Source of the DNA: Oceanicola sp.
GTDB lineage: Bacteria; Pseudomonadota; Alphaproteobacteria; Rhodobacterales; Rhodobacteraceae
DNA length: 64,000 nucleotides
Assembly: GCA_022447275.1 (NCBI GenBank)
Contig: JAKVBK010000006.1
Coordinates: 58,944-122,943 of the forward strand
Direction: 5' to 3'
Below, in pieces: positions 42,762-52,582 of this stretch. Position 1 is the first letter of the stretch. Each line of letters starts with the position of its first letter. Both the position numbers and the translations under genes were made by a program. The notes beneath the pieces are model-generated. The model had not been told where the DNA came from and searched no databases. It saw only the letters and a list, made by a program, of their open reading frames with translations.

Positions 42762-43093
42762 CGATCGGGTTTGATGACTTCCTGAAGGTCGATATCCGCT
42801 GCGGGGTGATCACCCGGGCAGAGCCCTACCCAGAGGCCCGCAAACCCGCGATCAAGCTCTGGGTCGATTTCGGCCCGGAACTGGGCGAGAAGAAAAGTTC
42901 GGCCCAAATCACGCGGCACTACGCACCAGAGACACTGCCGGGCCGACAGGTGCTTGCGGTTGTCAATTTCCCTCCGCGCCAGATCGGCAAATTCATGTCC
43001 GAGGTGCTGGTGCTGGGGGTGCCCGATGCGGATGGTGAAGTTGTGCTGCTGACACCAGACAAGGACGTGCCAATCGGCGGGAGGATGTATTGA
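42758..43093 (+). CDS. csaA: CsaA-like tRNA-binding-domain protein
   Basis: Small OB-fold protein of 111 residues with a single tRNA-binding domain: FDDFLKVDIRCGVITRAEPY at the N terminus and LAVVNFPPRQIGKFMSEVLV further on. In Bacillus CsaA has been described as an export-linked chaperone, and the domain is shared with methionyl-tRNA synthetase, so the symbol follows the family name. It is in an operon with proC and the downstream D-2-hydroxyacid reductase; its stop and the next ATG overlap by one base (TGATG). Confidence 0.9.
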   Translation: MTIGFDDFLKVDIRCGVITRAEPYPEARKPAIKLWVDFGPELGEKKSSAQITRHYAPETLPGRQVLAVVNFPPRQIGKFMSEVLVLGVPDADGEVVLLTPDKDVPIGGRMY

Positions 43094-44055
43094 TGGCAGA
43101 CAAACCCAGTGTCTTGATCACCCGGCGGCTGCCTGACAGCAATCTCGCTGCGGCCCATGCGGCCTACCATGTCACGCTGAATGATCGTGAAACGCCGCTG
43201 AGTGTGGAGGAGGCCAACCATGCGCTTGGCCAGTATGACGCGATTCTGCCCACGCTCGGTGACGGGTTTGGTACGGCCGCGTTCGAGGGCGGCCCGCACC
43301 GCTGTAAACTGTTGGCGAATTTTGGCGTGGGCTACAACCATATCGATGTGGCCGCCGCCCAGGCCGCCGGCGTTGCCGTCACCAACACGCCCGGCGCGGT
43401 GACGGATGCAACCGCGGATATTGCCCTGACTTTGATGTTGATGAGTTGCCGCCGCGCAGGTGAGGGCGAGCGCATGCTGCGGGCCGATGCCTGGCCCGGA
43501 TGGCAGCCCACCCAAATGCTGGGTCTGCACATGACGGGCAAAACACTGGGCATCATCGGCATGGGCCGGATCGGCAAAGCCATCGCGCGGCGCGCGCATC
43601 ACGGCTTTGGCATGCAGATCGTCTTTCAAAACCGCTCTCAGGTTGCTGAGCCGGGCGTGCCCGCCCAGCAATTGGAGACGTTGCATGAGGTCATGGCCGC
43701 GGCAGATGTGGTCGTGACCGCTGTGCCAGCCACCCCGCAAACCCACCACATGATCGATGCCAGCGCCCTCGCGGCCATGCAGCCCCACGCGCATTTCGTG
43801 AATATTGCACGCGGCGACATCGTAGATGAGGCAGCCTTGATCGCGGCCTTGCAAACAGGCCAGATCGCCGGGGCGGGCCTCGATGTTTACGAGTTCGAAC
43901 CCCATGTCCCCGACGCCTTGAAAGCGCTCGAAAATGTGGTTCTGCTGCCCCACCTTGGCACCTCTGCCCTTGAGGTGCGCCAATCGATGGGCGACATGGC
44001 CCTCAGCAACCTTGCCGCGCATTTTGCCGGCATGCCCCTGCCCAACCCGGTTTAA
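43093..44055 (+). CDS. D-2-hydroxyacid dehydrogenase, probably glyoxylate/hydroxypyruvate reductase
   Basis: NAD(P)-dependent dehydrogenase of 320 residues. The Rossmann motif GIIGMGRIGKAIARRAHHG lies near residue 153, the substrate-binding VGYNHIDVAAA near 81, the catalytic Arg region in FVNIARGDIVDEAAL and the catalytic His in LLPHLGTSALEVR. Similarity to glyoxylate/hydroxypyruvate reductases is clear from the pattern, but formate or phosphoglycerate dehydrogenase-like roles cannot be excluded. It is co-transcribed with proC and csaA; a glyoxylate link would fit the bhc cluster 7 kb upstream. Confidence 0.9.
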   Translation: MADKPSVLITRRLPDSNLAAAHAAYHVTLNDRETPLSVEEANHALGQYDAILPTLGDGFGTAAFEGGPHRCKLLANFGVGYNHIDVAAAQAAGVAVTNTPGAVTDATADIALTLMLMSCRRAGEGERMLRADAWPGWQPTQMLGLHMTGKTLGIIGMGRIGKAIARRAHHGFGMQIVFQNRSQVAEPGVPAQQLETLHEVMAAADVVVTAVPATPQTHHMIDASALAAMQPHAHFVNIARGDIVDEAALIAALQTGQIAGAGLDVYEFEPHVPDALKALENVVLLPHLGTSALEVRQSMGDMALSNLAAHFAGMPLPNPV

Positions 44056-44063
44056 AGACATCC

Positions 44064-44660
44064 ATGGCCAAGCTGTATTTTCACTACTCGACAATGAATG
44101 CCGGCAAATCGACGATTTTGCTGCAGGCGTCTCACAATTACATCGAGCGCGGCATGCAAACCTACCTGCTGACCGCCCGCTTCGATGACCGGGCCGGCAC
44201 AGGGCGGATCGGCTCGCGCATCGGGATCGGAGCGGATGCTGACACGTTCGGGGCAGGCGACAACATGTTTGCCAAGATCGAGGCCCGCCTGAAGGAAGGG
44301 CCCTGCGCATGCGTCTTTGTCGATGAGGCCCAGTTCCTGACCGAAGATCAGGTCTGGGAGTTGGCCGATGCGGTCGATGCGTTGAACGTACCGATCATGT
44401 GCTACGGGCTTCGGGTCGATTTTCAGGGCAAGCTTTTCCCCGGTTCGGCCAGCTTGCTGGCACTCGCCGACGAGATGCGCGAAGTGCGCACGATTTGCCA
44501 TTGCGGCCGCAAGGCAACGATGGTGGTGCGCATGGACGGCGAAGGAAATGTCGCCACGGCAGGGGCCCAGGTTCAGATCGGTGGCAACGAAACCTATGTC
44601 TCGCTGTGCCGCAGGCATTGGCGCGAAGCCGTGGGCAAACCATTCGCGAAATCGCCCTAG
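44064..44660 (+). CDS. tdk: Thymidine kinase
   Basis: Salvage kinase that phosphorylates thymidine, 198 residues. It begins with AKLYFHYSTMNAGKSTILLQ, carrying the P-loop, has the Walker B-like FVDEAQFLTEDQ, and a C-terminal zinc-ribbon/lasso region (CHCGRKATMVVRMDG, then CRRHW). This is the tetrameric type II kinase. It follows the dehydrogenase gene by eight bases and is probably in the same operon. Confidence 0.95.
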   Translation: MAKLYFHYSTMNAGKSTILLQASHNYIERGMQTYLLTARFDDRAGTGRIGSRIGIGADADTFGAGDNMFAKIEARLKEGPCACVFVDEAQFLTEDQVWELADAVDALNVPIMCYGLRVDFQGKLFPGSASLLALADEMREVRTICHCGRKATMVVRMDGEGNVATAGAQVQIGGNETYVSLCRRHWREAVGKPFAKSP

Positions 44661-44670
44661 GCAGATACAG

Positions 44671-44696
44671 GCAGCGGGCCAGTTTTGACCCGCTGC
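44671..44696. terminator. Bidirectional terminator-like hairpin between tdk and the KAS III-like gene
   Basis: GCAGCGGG (44671-44678) and CCCGCTGC (44689-44696) form a perfect 8-bp stem in the 38-base space between convergent genes. There is no following T tract, so termination is only inferred. Confidence 0.45.
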
Positions 44697-44698
44697 GC

Positions 44699-45826
44699 TT
44701 AGGCCCGTTCGAGAATGACAGAGCCGACGGAATAGCCAGCTCCAAAGGAACAGATCACGCCCAGATCGCCCTGTTCCAGATCGTCGGAATATTTCGAGAA
44801 CGCGATGATCGAGCCCGCCGAAGAGGTGTTGGCGTAATCCTGCAGGATATTGGGCTGCTCTGCCGGTTCAGGCACCCGCCCCAGCACTTTTTTGCCAATG
44901 AAATCATTCATGGTCTTGTTGGCCTGGTGCAGCCAGAGGCGCTTCAGGCTGTCCGCCGCGATCTGCTCATCGGCCAGATGGCCGAGGATATGCGACGAGA
45001 CCATCGGCAGCACCTCCTTGAACACCTTGCGCCCGTTCTGGACGAACTGCATGTCACGCCGGTCTTCCATCTGGCCGGGTCTGGTCCGCCGCAGAAAACC
45101 GTTATTGTTGCGAATGTTGTTTGAAAACTGCGTGGCGCAGCGGGTGGAGCGGATGTCGAAATGGGCCCCCTTGGCATCTTCGACCCGTTCAAGAACGACC
45201 GCCGTGCACACATCCCCAAAAATGAAATGGCAATCGCGATCCCGCCACTCCAAATGGGCCGAACAGATCTCGGGATTGACGACAAGCGCCTTCGAGATCG
45301 AGCCCGCCCGGATCATGTCGGCAGCGGCCTGAATGCCGAAGGTTGCCGAAGAACAGGCCACATTCATGTCAAAGGCAAAGCCGCCGCAGCCCAGCAATTG
45401 CTGAATCTCGATCGCAATCGCCGGGTAAGCCCGCTCATGGTTCGAAGCCGCGCAGAGCACTGCGTCGATCTCGGAAGCGGCCACGCCGGCCTGCGCAAGG
45501 GCGTCACTGGCAGCCGTGACAGCCATCTCGGCCATCTGGCCGGGCTCATCGTCGCTGCGGGCCCGCAAGACTGGGTGCATAATCTCCGGATCCAACACCC
45601 CCGTCTTGTCGAGCACATGGCGTTGTTCGATCCCGGACGCGTTAAAAATGAACTCGGACGAGGAATAGGGCACCGGCGCTGCCGCGCCCGCCGCAATCGC
45701 GTCTGCGTTGAGCGCATTCTGCTTGTCGGCATAGGCATTGAACGCCACGACCAGCTCATCGTTGGTAATGATTTGGCTTGGGGTAAAGACGCCACTGCCT
45801 GTGATTGCTGGTTTGAACATGTCCAT
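44699..45826 (-). CDS. beta-Ketoacyl-ACP synthase III-like protein (long form)
   Basis: Thiolase-fold condensing enzyme of 375 residues, some 50 longer than typical FabH. The catalytic triad is complete: Cys in NVACSSATFG, His in LHQANKTMND and Asn in YANTSSAGS. The extra length lies near the N terminus (Ala-rich segment, SGIEQRHVLDKTGVLDPEI). It could start fatty acid synthesis, or make beta-ketoacids or alkyl products. It stands alone, with no other fab gene within 4 kb. Start at 45826 (MDMFKPAITGSG) fits. Confidence 0.88.
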   Translation of the reverse strand: MDMFKPAITGSGVFTPSQIITNDELVVAFNAYADKQNALNADAIAAGAAAPVPYSSSEFIFNASGIEQRHVLDKTGVLDPEIMHPVLRARSDDEPGQMAEMAVTAASDALAQAGVAASEIDAVLCAASNHERAYPAIAIEIQQLLGCGGFAFDMNVACSSATFGIQAAADMIRAGSISKALVVNPEICSAHLEWRDRDCHFIFGDVCTAVVLERVEDAKGAHFDIRSTRCATQFSNNIRNNNGFLRRTRPGQMEDRRDMQFVQNGRKVFKEVLPMVSSHILGHLADEQIAADSLKRLWLHQANKTMNDFIGKKVLGRVPEPAEQPNILQDYANTSSAGSIIAFSKYSDDLEQGDLGVICSFGAGYSVGSVILERA

Positions 45827-46082
45827 CTCCCGCTATGCGCCTCTTTCCCGGATGCCGTGCCCCGGGGCCTACGGTCAAGGGCAGGTGGCTTTCCTGCCTT
45901 CCCATTGAACGGCCGTTTCAAGTGCCATCACGGCTTTTGCCTTGCACCCCAACCTTGACCACACGGACGCCCCCGCGGCAAGCGCCCTTGGGCTGTGGCG
46001 GCGGACAATAGCGCGGAACAGCGCCGTCAGAGCGCTTTGGCGCTGGTCTCGCCCCTGCTCAGCGTCTGCTCAGCCGTCCCGT

Positions 46083-49000
46083 TCAGCCCTGCAGGCGTGT
46101 CACAGTCAGCGGGCCGCTCTCACGCGCTTGCATGGCCTGCGCTGCCGCATGGCTGGCTGCGAGCGTCGTGAAATAGGGGATCCGGTCCATCAGGGCCACA
46201 TTCCGCATCGAGCGGCTGTCCTCGACGGCCTGCGCACCCTCGGTGGTGTTCATCACAAGCCGCACACCGCCGTCTTTCATGATATCAACGATATTCGGAC
46301 GGCCTTCATAGACTTTCGACACCGTCTCCACGGGCAAGCCCTGTGCCGCCAGGAAAGACGCCGTGCCCTTGGTCGCGATGATCTGGAAGCCAAGCCCATG
46401 CAAGATCTCGGCGGTTTCAGCCAAGATCGGGCCCTTGTCTGCCTCTTTCAGCGACAGGAAGACCTTCGGCGCTGGCGTGTCAGCTTCGACAACCGGCAGA
46501 TCATTGCCCGCGCCAAGCTGCGCCTTCAAAAACGCCCGCGCAAAGCTGGCATCATAGCCCATCACCTCGCCGGTGGAGCGCATCTCGGGGCCAAGCAGCG
46601 TATCGACACCGGGGAAACGGGCGAAGGGCATGACAGCCTCCTTCACAGCAAACCCGTCGATATCGGGATCGACCAGTTCGAAGGAAGACAGCTTCTGACC
46701 GGCCATAACCCGGGCCGCAATGGCTGCAATCGGGCTGCCAACGGCCTTGGCCACAAAGGGCACAGTGCGGGAGGCCCGCGGGTTCACCTCGATCAGGTAG
46801 ACCTCACCATTTTTCACGGCAAACTGCACATTCATCAGGCCCACAACATTCAGACCATGGGCCAGGGCCTCGGTCTGGCGGCGCAGTTCCGCCACAATGT
46901 CACTGGACAACGAATAGGGTGGCAGCGAGCAGGCACTGTCGCCGGAATGCACGCCCGCCTCTTCGATATGCTGCATGATACCGGCAACATGCACCGCCTC
47001 ACCGTCGCACAGCGCATCTACGTCGATCTCGACAGCGCCGTCGAGGTAGCTGTCAAGCAGCACCGGGCTGTCGCCCGACACCACAACCGCGTCGCGGATA
47101 TAGCGCTTGAGCCCGTCCATATCGCGCACGATTTCCATGGCGCGCCCGCCCAACACGTAGGAGGGGCGGATCACCAGCGGAAAGCCGATCTGCTCGGCAA
47201 TGCCCAGCGCCTCGGCATCAGAATGGGCAATGCCATTGCGCGGTTGCTTGAGCTTGAGGCGGTTGACCAGATCCTGAAAACGCTCCCGGTCCTCGGCAAG
47301 GTCGATCGCATCGGGCGAGGTGCCAAGGATCGGAATGCCCTCGGCCTCTAGCCCGCGGGCCAGTTTCAGAGGGGTCTGCCCGCCGAACTGAACGATGACG
47401 CCGGCCAGCGTGCCGTTTTCCTGCTCGACGCGCAGAATCTCCATCACGTGCTCAAAGGTCAGCGGCTCGAAATAGAGGCGGTCAGACGTGTCATAGTCGG
47501 TCGACACGGTCTCGGGGTTGCAGTTGACCATGATTGTCTCATAGCCGTCCTCGGTCAGCGAGAAACAGGCATGACAGCAGCAATAGTCGAATTCGATGCC
47601 TTGGCCGATGCGGTTGGGGCCACCCCCAAGGATGACAACTTTCTTGCGCTCTGAGGGGCGCGCCTCGCATTCCACATCGCCCATCGCCGGGGCTTCATAG
47701 GTGGAATACATGTAGGGCGTCTGCGCCTCAAACTCAGCAGCGCAGGTGTCGATCCGCTTGAAAGCCGCTGTTACACCCAGATTAAGGCGGGCACGGCGCA
47801 CATTGTCTTCGTCACGGCCGGTCAGCGTGGCGAGCCGGGCATCGGTAAAGCCCATCATCTTGACCGCGCGCAATCCGGTTTCCGTGACCGGCAAGCCGTT
47901 CCGGCGGATCTGCGTTTCCGCGTCAACGATTTCGCGAATGCGGGTAAGGAACCAAGGATCAAAATCGGTCACACCGCGGATTTGCTCATTCGACAGGCCA
48001 TGGCGCATGGCCTGCGCGATCACGCGCAACCGGTCCGGTGTCTTGTCTGACAGCGCCTTCAGGATCGCCGCCTCGTCAGGTGCCCCGGGGATATCGATCT
48101 CATCAAAACCTGTGAGGCCGGTTTCCATGGAAGCCAACGCCTTTTGCACGCTTTCATGGAAAGAGCGGCCAATCGCCATCGCCTCGCCCACGGATTTCAT
48201 CGCAGTGGACAAAACCGGCTCTGCGCCCGGGAACTTCTCAAAGGCAAAGCGCGGGATCTTGGTGACCACGTAGTCGATCGACGGCTCGAAGGAGGCCGGC
48301 GTGACGCCAGTGATGTCATTGTCGAGCTCATCCAGCGTAAAGCCAACGGCCAGCTTGGCGGCGATCTTTGCAATCGGGAAACCCGTGGCCTTCGAGGCCA
48401 AGGCCGACGAGCGGCTGACGCGCGGATTCATCTCGATGACAACCATGCGGCCATCGGCAGGGTTCACCGCCCATTGCACGTTCGAGCCGCCGGTTTCGAC
48501 GCCAATCTCACGCAGCACAGCGATCGAGGCGCTGCGCATCATCTGGTATTCCTTGTCCGTCAGCGTCAGCGCGGGCGCCACGGTGATGCTGTCGCCCGTG
48601 TGAACGCCCATCGGGTCCACGTTTTCGATCGAGCAGACGATGATGGCATTGTCGGCGGTGTCACGCACCACCTCCATCTCGTATTCCTTCCAGCCCAGCA
48701 GCGACTCGTCGATCAGGATCTGGTTCACGGGCGAGGCATCAAGGCCCGTCCGGCAGTAGTATTCGTAATCGTCGCGGTTATAGGCCACACCACCGCCCGT
48801 GCCGCCCAATGTGAAGGCGGGGCGGATGATGGCCGGCAGGCCGATCTCTTCCAAGGCGCCCATGCATTCTTCCATCGTGGTCGCAATGGTGGCGCGGGGA
48901 TTCTCGAGACCCAGCCGATCCATGGCTTCGCGGAACAAGGCCCGGTCCTCAGCCATCTCAATGGCATCCCGCTTGGCCCCGATCATCTCAACGCCGAACT

Positions 49001-49328
49001 TGTCCAGAACGCCCAGTTCCTCAACCGCAAGCGCCGTGTTCAGGCCGGTTTGGCCGCCCATTGTGGGCAGCAGTGCGTCGGGGCGCTCGATCTCGATGAT
49101 GCGGGCGACGGCCTCGGGCGTAATCGGTTCGATATAGGTGGCGTCGGCCAGCCCGGGATCGGTCATGATCGTTGCCGGGTTCGAGTTCACCAGGATCACC
49201 CGGTAGCCCTCTTCGCGCAGCGCCTTGCAGGCCTGTGCGCCAGAGTAGTCGAACTCGCAGGCCTGCCCGATCACGATGGGGCCCGCGCCAATGATCATGA
49301 TGGACTTGATATCGGTACGCTTGGGCAT
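46083..49328 (-). CDS. carB: Carbamoyl-phosphate synthase large subunit
   Basis: ATP-grasp enzyme of 1081 residues that makes carbamoyl phosphate for arginine and pyrimidine synthesis, using ammonia from CarA. The two homologous halves are both seen: [20 protein letters not shown] and [20 protein letters not shown], each followed by an ATP-grasp domain ([10 protein letters not shown] and [10 protein letters not shown]), and the allosteric domain at the C terminus ([20 protein letters not shown]). carA is not next to it in the window. The ORF on the other strand at 45942-47351 is a shadow of this gene. A 254-base gap separates its end from the KAS III-like gene start. Confidence 0.98.
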   Translation of the reverse strand: MPKRTDIKSIMIIGAGPIVIGQACEFDYSGAQACKALREEGYRVILVNSNPATIMTDPGLADATYIEPITPEAVARIIEIERPDALLPTMGGQTGLNTALAVEELGVLDKFGVEMIGAKRDAIEMAEDRALFREAMDRLGLENPRATIATTMEECMGALEEIGLPAIIRPAFTLGGTGGGVAYNRDDYEYYCRTGLDASPVNQILIDESLLGWKEYEMEVVRDTADNAIIVCSIENVDPMGVHTGDSITVAPALTLTDKEYQMMRSASIAVLREIGVETGGSNVQWAVNPADGRMVVIEMNPRVSRSSALASKATGFPIAKIAAKLAVGFTLDELDNDITGVTPASFEPSIDYVVTKIPRFAFEKFPGAEPVLSTAMKSVGEAMAIGRSFHESVQKALASMETGLTGFDEIDIPGAPDEAAILKALSDKTPDRLRVIAQAMRHGLSNEQIRGVTDFDPWFLTRIREIVDAETQIRRNGLPVTETGLRAVKMMGFTDARLATLTGRDEDNVRRARLNLGVTAAFKRIDTCAAEFEAQTPYMYSTYEAPAMGDVECEARPSERKKVVILGGGPNRIGQGIEFDYCCCHACFSLTEDGYETIMVNCNPETVSTDYDTSDRLYFEPLTFEHVMEILRVEQENGTLAGVIVQFGGQTPLKLARGLEAEGIPILGTSPDAIDLAEDRERFQDLVNRLKLKQPRNGIAHSDAEALGIAEQIGFPLVIRPSYVLGGRAMEIVRDMDGLKRYIRDAVVVSGDSPVLLDSYLDGAVEIDVDALCDGEAVHVAGIMQHIEEAGVHSGDSACSLPPYSLSSDIVAELRRQTEALAHGLNVVGLMNVQFAVKNGEVYLIEVNPRASRTVPFVAKAVGSPIAAIAARVMAGQKLSSFELVDPDIDGFAVKEAVMPFARFPGVDTLLGPEMRSTGEVMGYDASFARAFLKAQLGAGNDLPVVEADTPAPKVFLSLKEADKGPILAETAEILHGLGFQIIATKGTASFLAAQGLPVETVSKVYEGRPNIVDIMKDGGVRLVMNTTEGAQAVEDSRSMRNVALMDRIPYFTTLAASHAAAQAMQARESGPLTVTRLQG

Positions 49329-49597
49329 GGCAGACTCCGGTGGGCAGCGGGCAAACTGTCGGCGTTATAGACAGGCTCGCCCCATGTGCAAGAGACCTTC
49401 CCGCCAAATAGAGGTCACAAAGCAAGATGTCGCGTCAGCACAGCGGGGACAAGAGACAGGAAACACACTTATTCGTCCCAAGACAGAGCGCCCCCTTTAA
49501 CAGGCTGGTGACACTTTTGGCACCATCCTGAGCGGACGGGGGGCATGGGTACACCTGTCAGCAGGCGGAACCCTATTTGCCCAAATGGTGAACGGCA

Positions 49598-49720
49598 CGC
49601 AGGGCGGCCTACAGAGCCCTGCGCCCTGCGGAAGACGAGAGGATATCTGCCATGTTCGTGCGCTGTCTGATTCTGGGATCGGTCCTGTTCGGGATGAGCC
49701 TCAGTATGTTGCTGGCGTGA
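49598..49720 (+). other. Leader hairpin and 22-codon hydrophobic ORF in the carB-irr gap
   Basis: The 485-base gap 49329-49813 holds no normal gene. CGCAGGGC (49598-49605) pairs with GCCCTGCG (49616-49623), with an alternative partner at 49623-49630. Just after it, ATG 49652 opens a 22-residue frame ending at 49720 with sequence MFVRCLILGSVLFGMSLS followed by MLLA, which is hydrophobic enough for one membrane helix. GAGG lies upstream. Either a small membrane peptide or chance. Confidence 0.35.
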
Positions 49721-49813
49721 TCCCGAGCGGGCATCGCTTTCGCATGTCAGATCTACTTTGTCGGATGCATGCACCCGCAAAGAGACAAGCGTCAATGAAT
49801 GGGTTGATTTCGA

Positions 49814-50233
49814 TCAGCGGCGGCGCAGGCGGATCACCACATCCACCTTCGCGATCTCGGCGCCTTCGGGAATGTCCGGCAGGCGCGCGATCTCCAACTG
49901 ATCGGCAGGCGCATCAGTCAATGCGTTGCTTTCTTCCCAATAAAAATGGGGGTGATCGTCCATGCGGGTATCAAAGTAGCTGCGCGACCCATCCACGGTG
50001 ATTTCCTGAACCAGTCCGGCTTCAGAGAACGCGCGCAGCGTATTGTAGACCGTTGCAAGCGAGACTTTCTCGCCCGAGTCGCGGCACGCATCAAACAGGC
50101 TTTCCGCGGTAACGTGGCGATCTTTGCCATCACCAACCAGTAAAGCAGCGAGGGCAATTCTCTGTCGCGTCGGCCTCAGGCCGCCATCAGACAGCCACTT
50201 GCTTCCACGTTCCATTTCGACCGGCGTCATCAC
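49814..50233 (-). CDS. irr: Fur-family transcriptional regulator Irr (iron/heme responsive)
   Basis: Winged-helix regulator of 139 residues of the Fur superfamily: LRPTRQRIALAALLVGDG, KVSLATVYNTLRAFSEAGLV and YFDTRMDDHPHFYWEE. In alphaproteobacteria Irr senses iron status through heme and represses or activates iron and heme genes. The alternative start at 50230 or 50215 would shorten it by one or six residues. It diverges from fabA, with a 202-base shared promoter region; I see no clear Irr box there. The pairing of irr with fabA is typical of Rhodobacteraceae. Confidence 0.92.
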   Translation of the reverse strand: MMTPVEMERGSKWLSDGGLRPTRQRIALAALLVGDGKDRHVTAESLFDACRDSGEKVSLATVYNTLRAFSEAGLVQEITVDGSRSYFDTRMDDHPHFYWEESNALTDAPADQLEIARLPDIPEGAEIAKVDVVIRLRRR

Positions 50234-50435
50234 TCACTTGCCTTCTTTAGCTGGCTTTCACACCCTTTATATGTCGCCTAAACGCCAATCTTCAACGGGT
50301 TTCGCACGACCTCACGTCAACGCAGCCAACTTGCACGTCTACGTACCAAGATGCTAGAGCGCGCTGGACCACGATTTCAAGGGCACTTTGGCGGACCGCC
50401 TCGGATGCCATCCTCAAAAGCAAAAAAGGACGGAC

Positions 50436-50945
50436 ATGTCCCAGTTTCCGCGCCAATTCGACCGTGACGACCTGCTAAAATGTGCCCGAGGAGAGCTGTT
50501 TGGCCCCGGCAACGCACAGCTGCCCGAGCCGCCCATGCTGATGATGGACCGCATCACCGACATTTCCGCAGATGAGGGTGCCCACGGCAAAGGCCACGTC
50601 CTTGCGGAATTCGATATCAAGCCCGAGCTGTGGTTTTTCGACTGCCACTTCCCGGGCAACCCGATCATGCCCGGCTGTCTGGGCCTTGACGGGCTTTGGC
50701 AGCTCACAGGGTTCAACCTGGGCTGGCGCGGTTGGCAGGGGCGCGGCTATGCGCTTGGCGTTGGCGAGGTCAAGCTGAAGGGCATGGTGCGTCCGGATCG
50801 CAAGATGCTGACCTACAAGATCGATTTCACCAAGGCGATCCAGACCCGACGCCTGACCATGGGCGTTGCTGACGGGATCGTCGAGGCCGATGGCGAAGTG
50901 ATCTACGAGGTCAAGGACATGAAGGTGGCGCTCAGCGAGAGCTGA
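50436..50945 (+). CDS. fabA: 3-Hydroxydecanoyl-ACP dehydratase/isomerase
   Basis: Hot-dog-fold enzyme of 169 residues that dehydrates 3-hydroxydecanoyl-ACP and isomerises the double bond, the branch point of unsaturated fatty acid synthesis. The active-site His is in [20 protein letters not shown] with the Asp shortly after. ATG 50436 follows the RBS-like AAAAAGGACGG; the upstream frame to 50388 is not needed. It precedes fabB and fabI and is divergent from irr. Confidence 0.96.
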   Translation: MSQFPRQFDRDDLLKCARGELFGPGNAQLPEPPMLMMDRITDISADEGAHGKGHVLAEFDIKPELWFFDCHFPGNPIMPGCLGLDGLWQLTGFNLGWRGWQGRGYALGVGEVKLKGMVRPDRKMLTYKIDFTKAIQTRRLTMGVADGIVEADGEVIYEVKDMKVALSES

Positions 50946-50956
50946 CGCCAACCGGT

Positions 50957-51226
50957 GTGGTGACACAAACCCCCGAAACCGTTGCCCTGTGTATCAACGC
51001 TGCCTACCCGGTGCCGGCGGCCCTGTTTGTTGGCGGGGCGATTGTCACGGCACTGTATCTCAAGGCGCGGCATGGTCTGCGCCTTGGCGAAACACTCCAG
51101 GTGCTTTTTGGGGCCCGCCGTGTTGCTTTTGGCAGGCTGGGCAGCGCCCTGATGCTGGCCACCCTCTTCGTGCCCATGGCGCTGCTGTTCCTGCGGGTCG
51201 GCCAGTGCAGCACGGGCGCCCCCTAA
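50957..51226 (+). CDS. Possible small membrane protein between fabA and fabB
   Basis: Frame of 89 residues beginning at GTG 50957 or GTG 50960, 12 bases after fabA. It has two hydrophobic segments (about residues 18-36 and 62-80) with a basic loop between (KARHGLRLGETLQVLFGARR), which is the pattern of a two-helix membrane protein. I know of no family. The codon pattern resembles the neighbours. In many Rhodobacteraceae fabA and fabB are close, so this is an insertion in the operon or a lineage-specific gene. Confidence 0.5.
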   Translation: MVTQTPETVALCINAAYPVPAALFVGGAIVTALYLKARHGLRLGETLQVLFGARRVAFGRLGSALMLATLFVPMALLFLRVGQCSTGAP

Positions 51227-51346
51227 GTTGGGAACGGGTGGCCCTGAAGACACCAGCCCCACGTTTCACGGCGCGGCTTGCCTGCACGCCTTGCGCAGGC
51301 GCGCGCCCTTGCCTAGACAGGCACCAGCCACAGAGAAGGAAACCAC

Positions 51347-52576
51347 ATGCACCGAGTAGTCGTCACGGGGCTGGGCATCGTCTCGCCCATCGGCAATGAC
51401 CGCGCCAGCGTTGAAGCGGCCCTCAGGGCGGGACAATCGGGCATCGAGCTCAACCCGGCCCAGGTCGAACATGGCTTTCGCAGCCAGATCGCCGGCACCC
51501 TGAAGATTGACATCAAGGAACACGTGGATAAGCGCGCGCTGCGCTTCATGGGGCCGGGCGCGGCCTATGCCCATATCGCCATGGGGCAGGCAATTGCCGA
51601 TGCAGGTCTGTCAGAAAGCGATGTGAGCAATGAGCGTACCGGCTTGATCGCGGGCTCCGGCGGCCCATCAACCTCGGCCATGCTGGCCGCACATCAGACG
51701 GTGCTCAAAACAGGCGCGACAAAGCGGATCGGCCCCTTTGCCGTGCCAAAATGCATGTCGTCCACGATCTCTGCCAATCTGGCCACGGCCTACAAGATCA
51801 AGGGCATCAACTATTCGATCACATCGGCCTGCTCCACGTCGCTGCACTGCATCGGCAACGCAGCCGAACAGATCATGCTGGGCAAGCAGGACGTGATGTT
51901 TGCCGGCGGCGGCGAAGAATTGGACTGGACCCTGTCCTGTCTGTTCGATGCCATGGGAGCGATGTCCTCGAAATATAACGATACGCCCGAACGCGCCTCA
52001 CGCGCCTTCGACGCCGATCGCGACGGCTTCGTGATTGCAGGCGGCGGCGGCATTGTGGTGCTGGAGCGTCTGGAGCACGCCCAGGCCCGGGGCGCAAAAA
52101 TCTACGCCGAGGTGACCGGCTTTGGCGCCACATCGGATGGGCACGACATGGTGGCCCCCTCGGGTGAGGGCGGAGAGCGGGCGATGCGCCTGGCCCTGCA
52201 GTCGCTTCAGGAAGATCGCACCGTCAGCTACATCAACGCGCATGGCACCTCCACGCCCGTGGGTGACGTGGGCGAGGTGGAAGCGGTCCGGCGTGTATTC
52301 GGCGACGGCCAAACGCCGCCGATCTCTTCAACGAAGTCCATGACAGGCCACAGCCAGGGCGCCACCGGCGCACAGGAAGCAATCTATTGCCTGATCATGA
52401 TGGACAGCGATTTCATCGCCCCCTCCATCAATGTCGAAACATTGGATCCCGCGCTCAAGCCCGAGGAGATCGCCACCAGCCTTGTGGAGCAAGCCGGGCT
52501 GGATACGGTGATGACCAATTCCTTCGGCTTTGGCGGCACGAACGGATCGATGCTGCTGTCTCGGTTTAGGGGGTGA
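51347..52576 (+). CDS. fabB: beta-Ketoacyl-ACP synthase I
   Basis: Elongating condensing enzyme needed for unsaturated fatty acids, 409 residues. The active-site Cys is in [12 protein letters not shown], the two His in [10 protein letters not shown] and TGHSQGATG, and the Lys in STKSMTG. The N terminus [16 protein letters not shown] matches KAS I/II. Position next to fabA and before fabI supports FabB rather than FabF. The 3' end is followed by fabI after six bases. Confidence 0.94.
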   Translation: MHRVVVTGLGIVSPIGNDRASVEAALRAGQSGIELNPAQVEHGFRSQIAGTLKIDIKEHVDKRALRFMGPGAAYAHIAMGQAIADAGLSESDVSNERTGLIAGSGGPSTSAMLAAHQTVLKTGATKRIGPFAVPKCMSSTISANLATAYKIKGINYSITSACSTSLHCIGNAAEQIMLGKQDVMFAGGGEELDWTLSCLFDAMGAMSSKYNDTPERASRAFDADRDGFVIAGGGGIVVLERLEHAQARGAKIYAEVTGFGATSDGHDMVAPSGEGGERAMRLALQSLQEDRTVSYINAHGTSTPVGDVGEVEAVRRVFGDGQTPPISSTKSMTGHSQGATGAQEAIYCLIMMDSDFIAPSINVETLDPALKPEEIATSLVEQAGLDTVMTNSFGFGGTNGSMLLSRFRG

Positions 52577-52582
52577 TCTGAC

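Noticed and set aside
45942..47351. 469-codon plus-strand frame opposite carB
   Set aside because: Shadow of the carB coding strand; carB has full-length family matches, and this frame shows no domain.
48144..49370. 408-codon plus-strand frame opposite the N-terminal half of carB
   Set aside because: Same reasoning; the product is His- and Arg-rich without motifs.
50234..50435. Irr box between irr and fabA
   Set aside because: I looked for a TTTAGAA-type inverted repeat and found none convincing.
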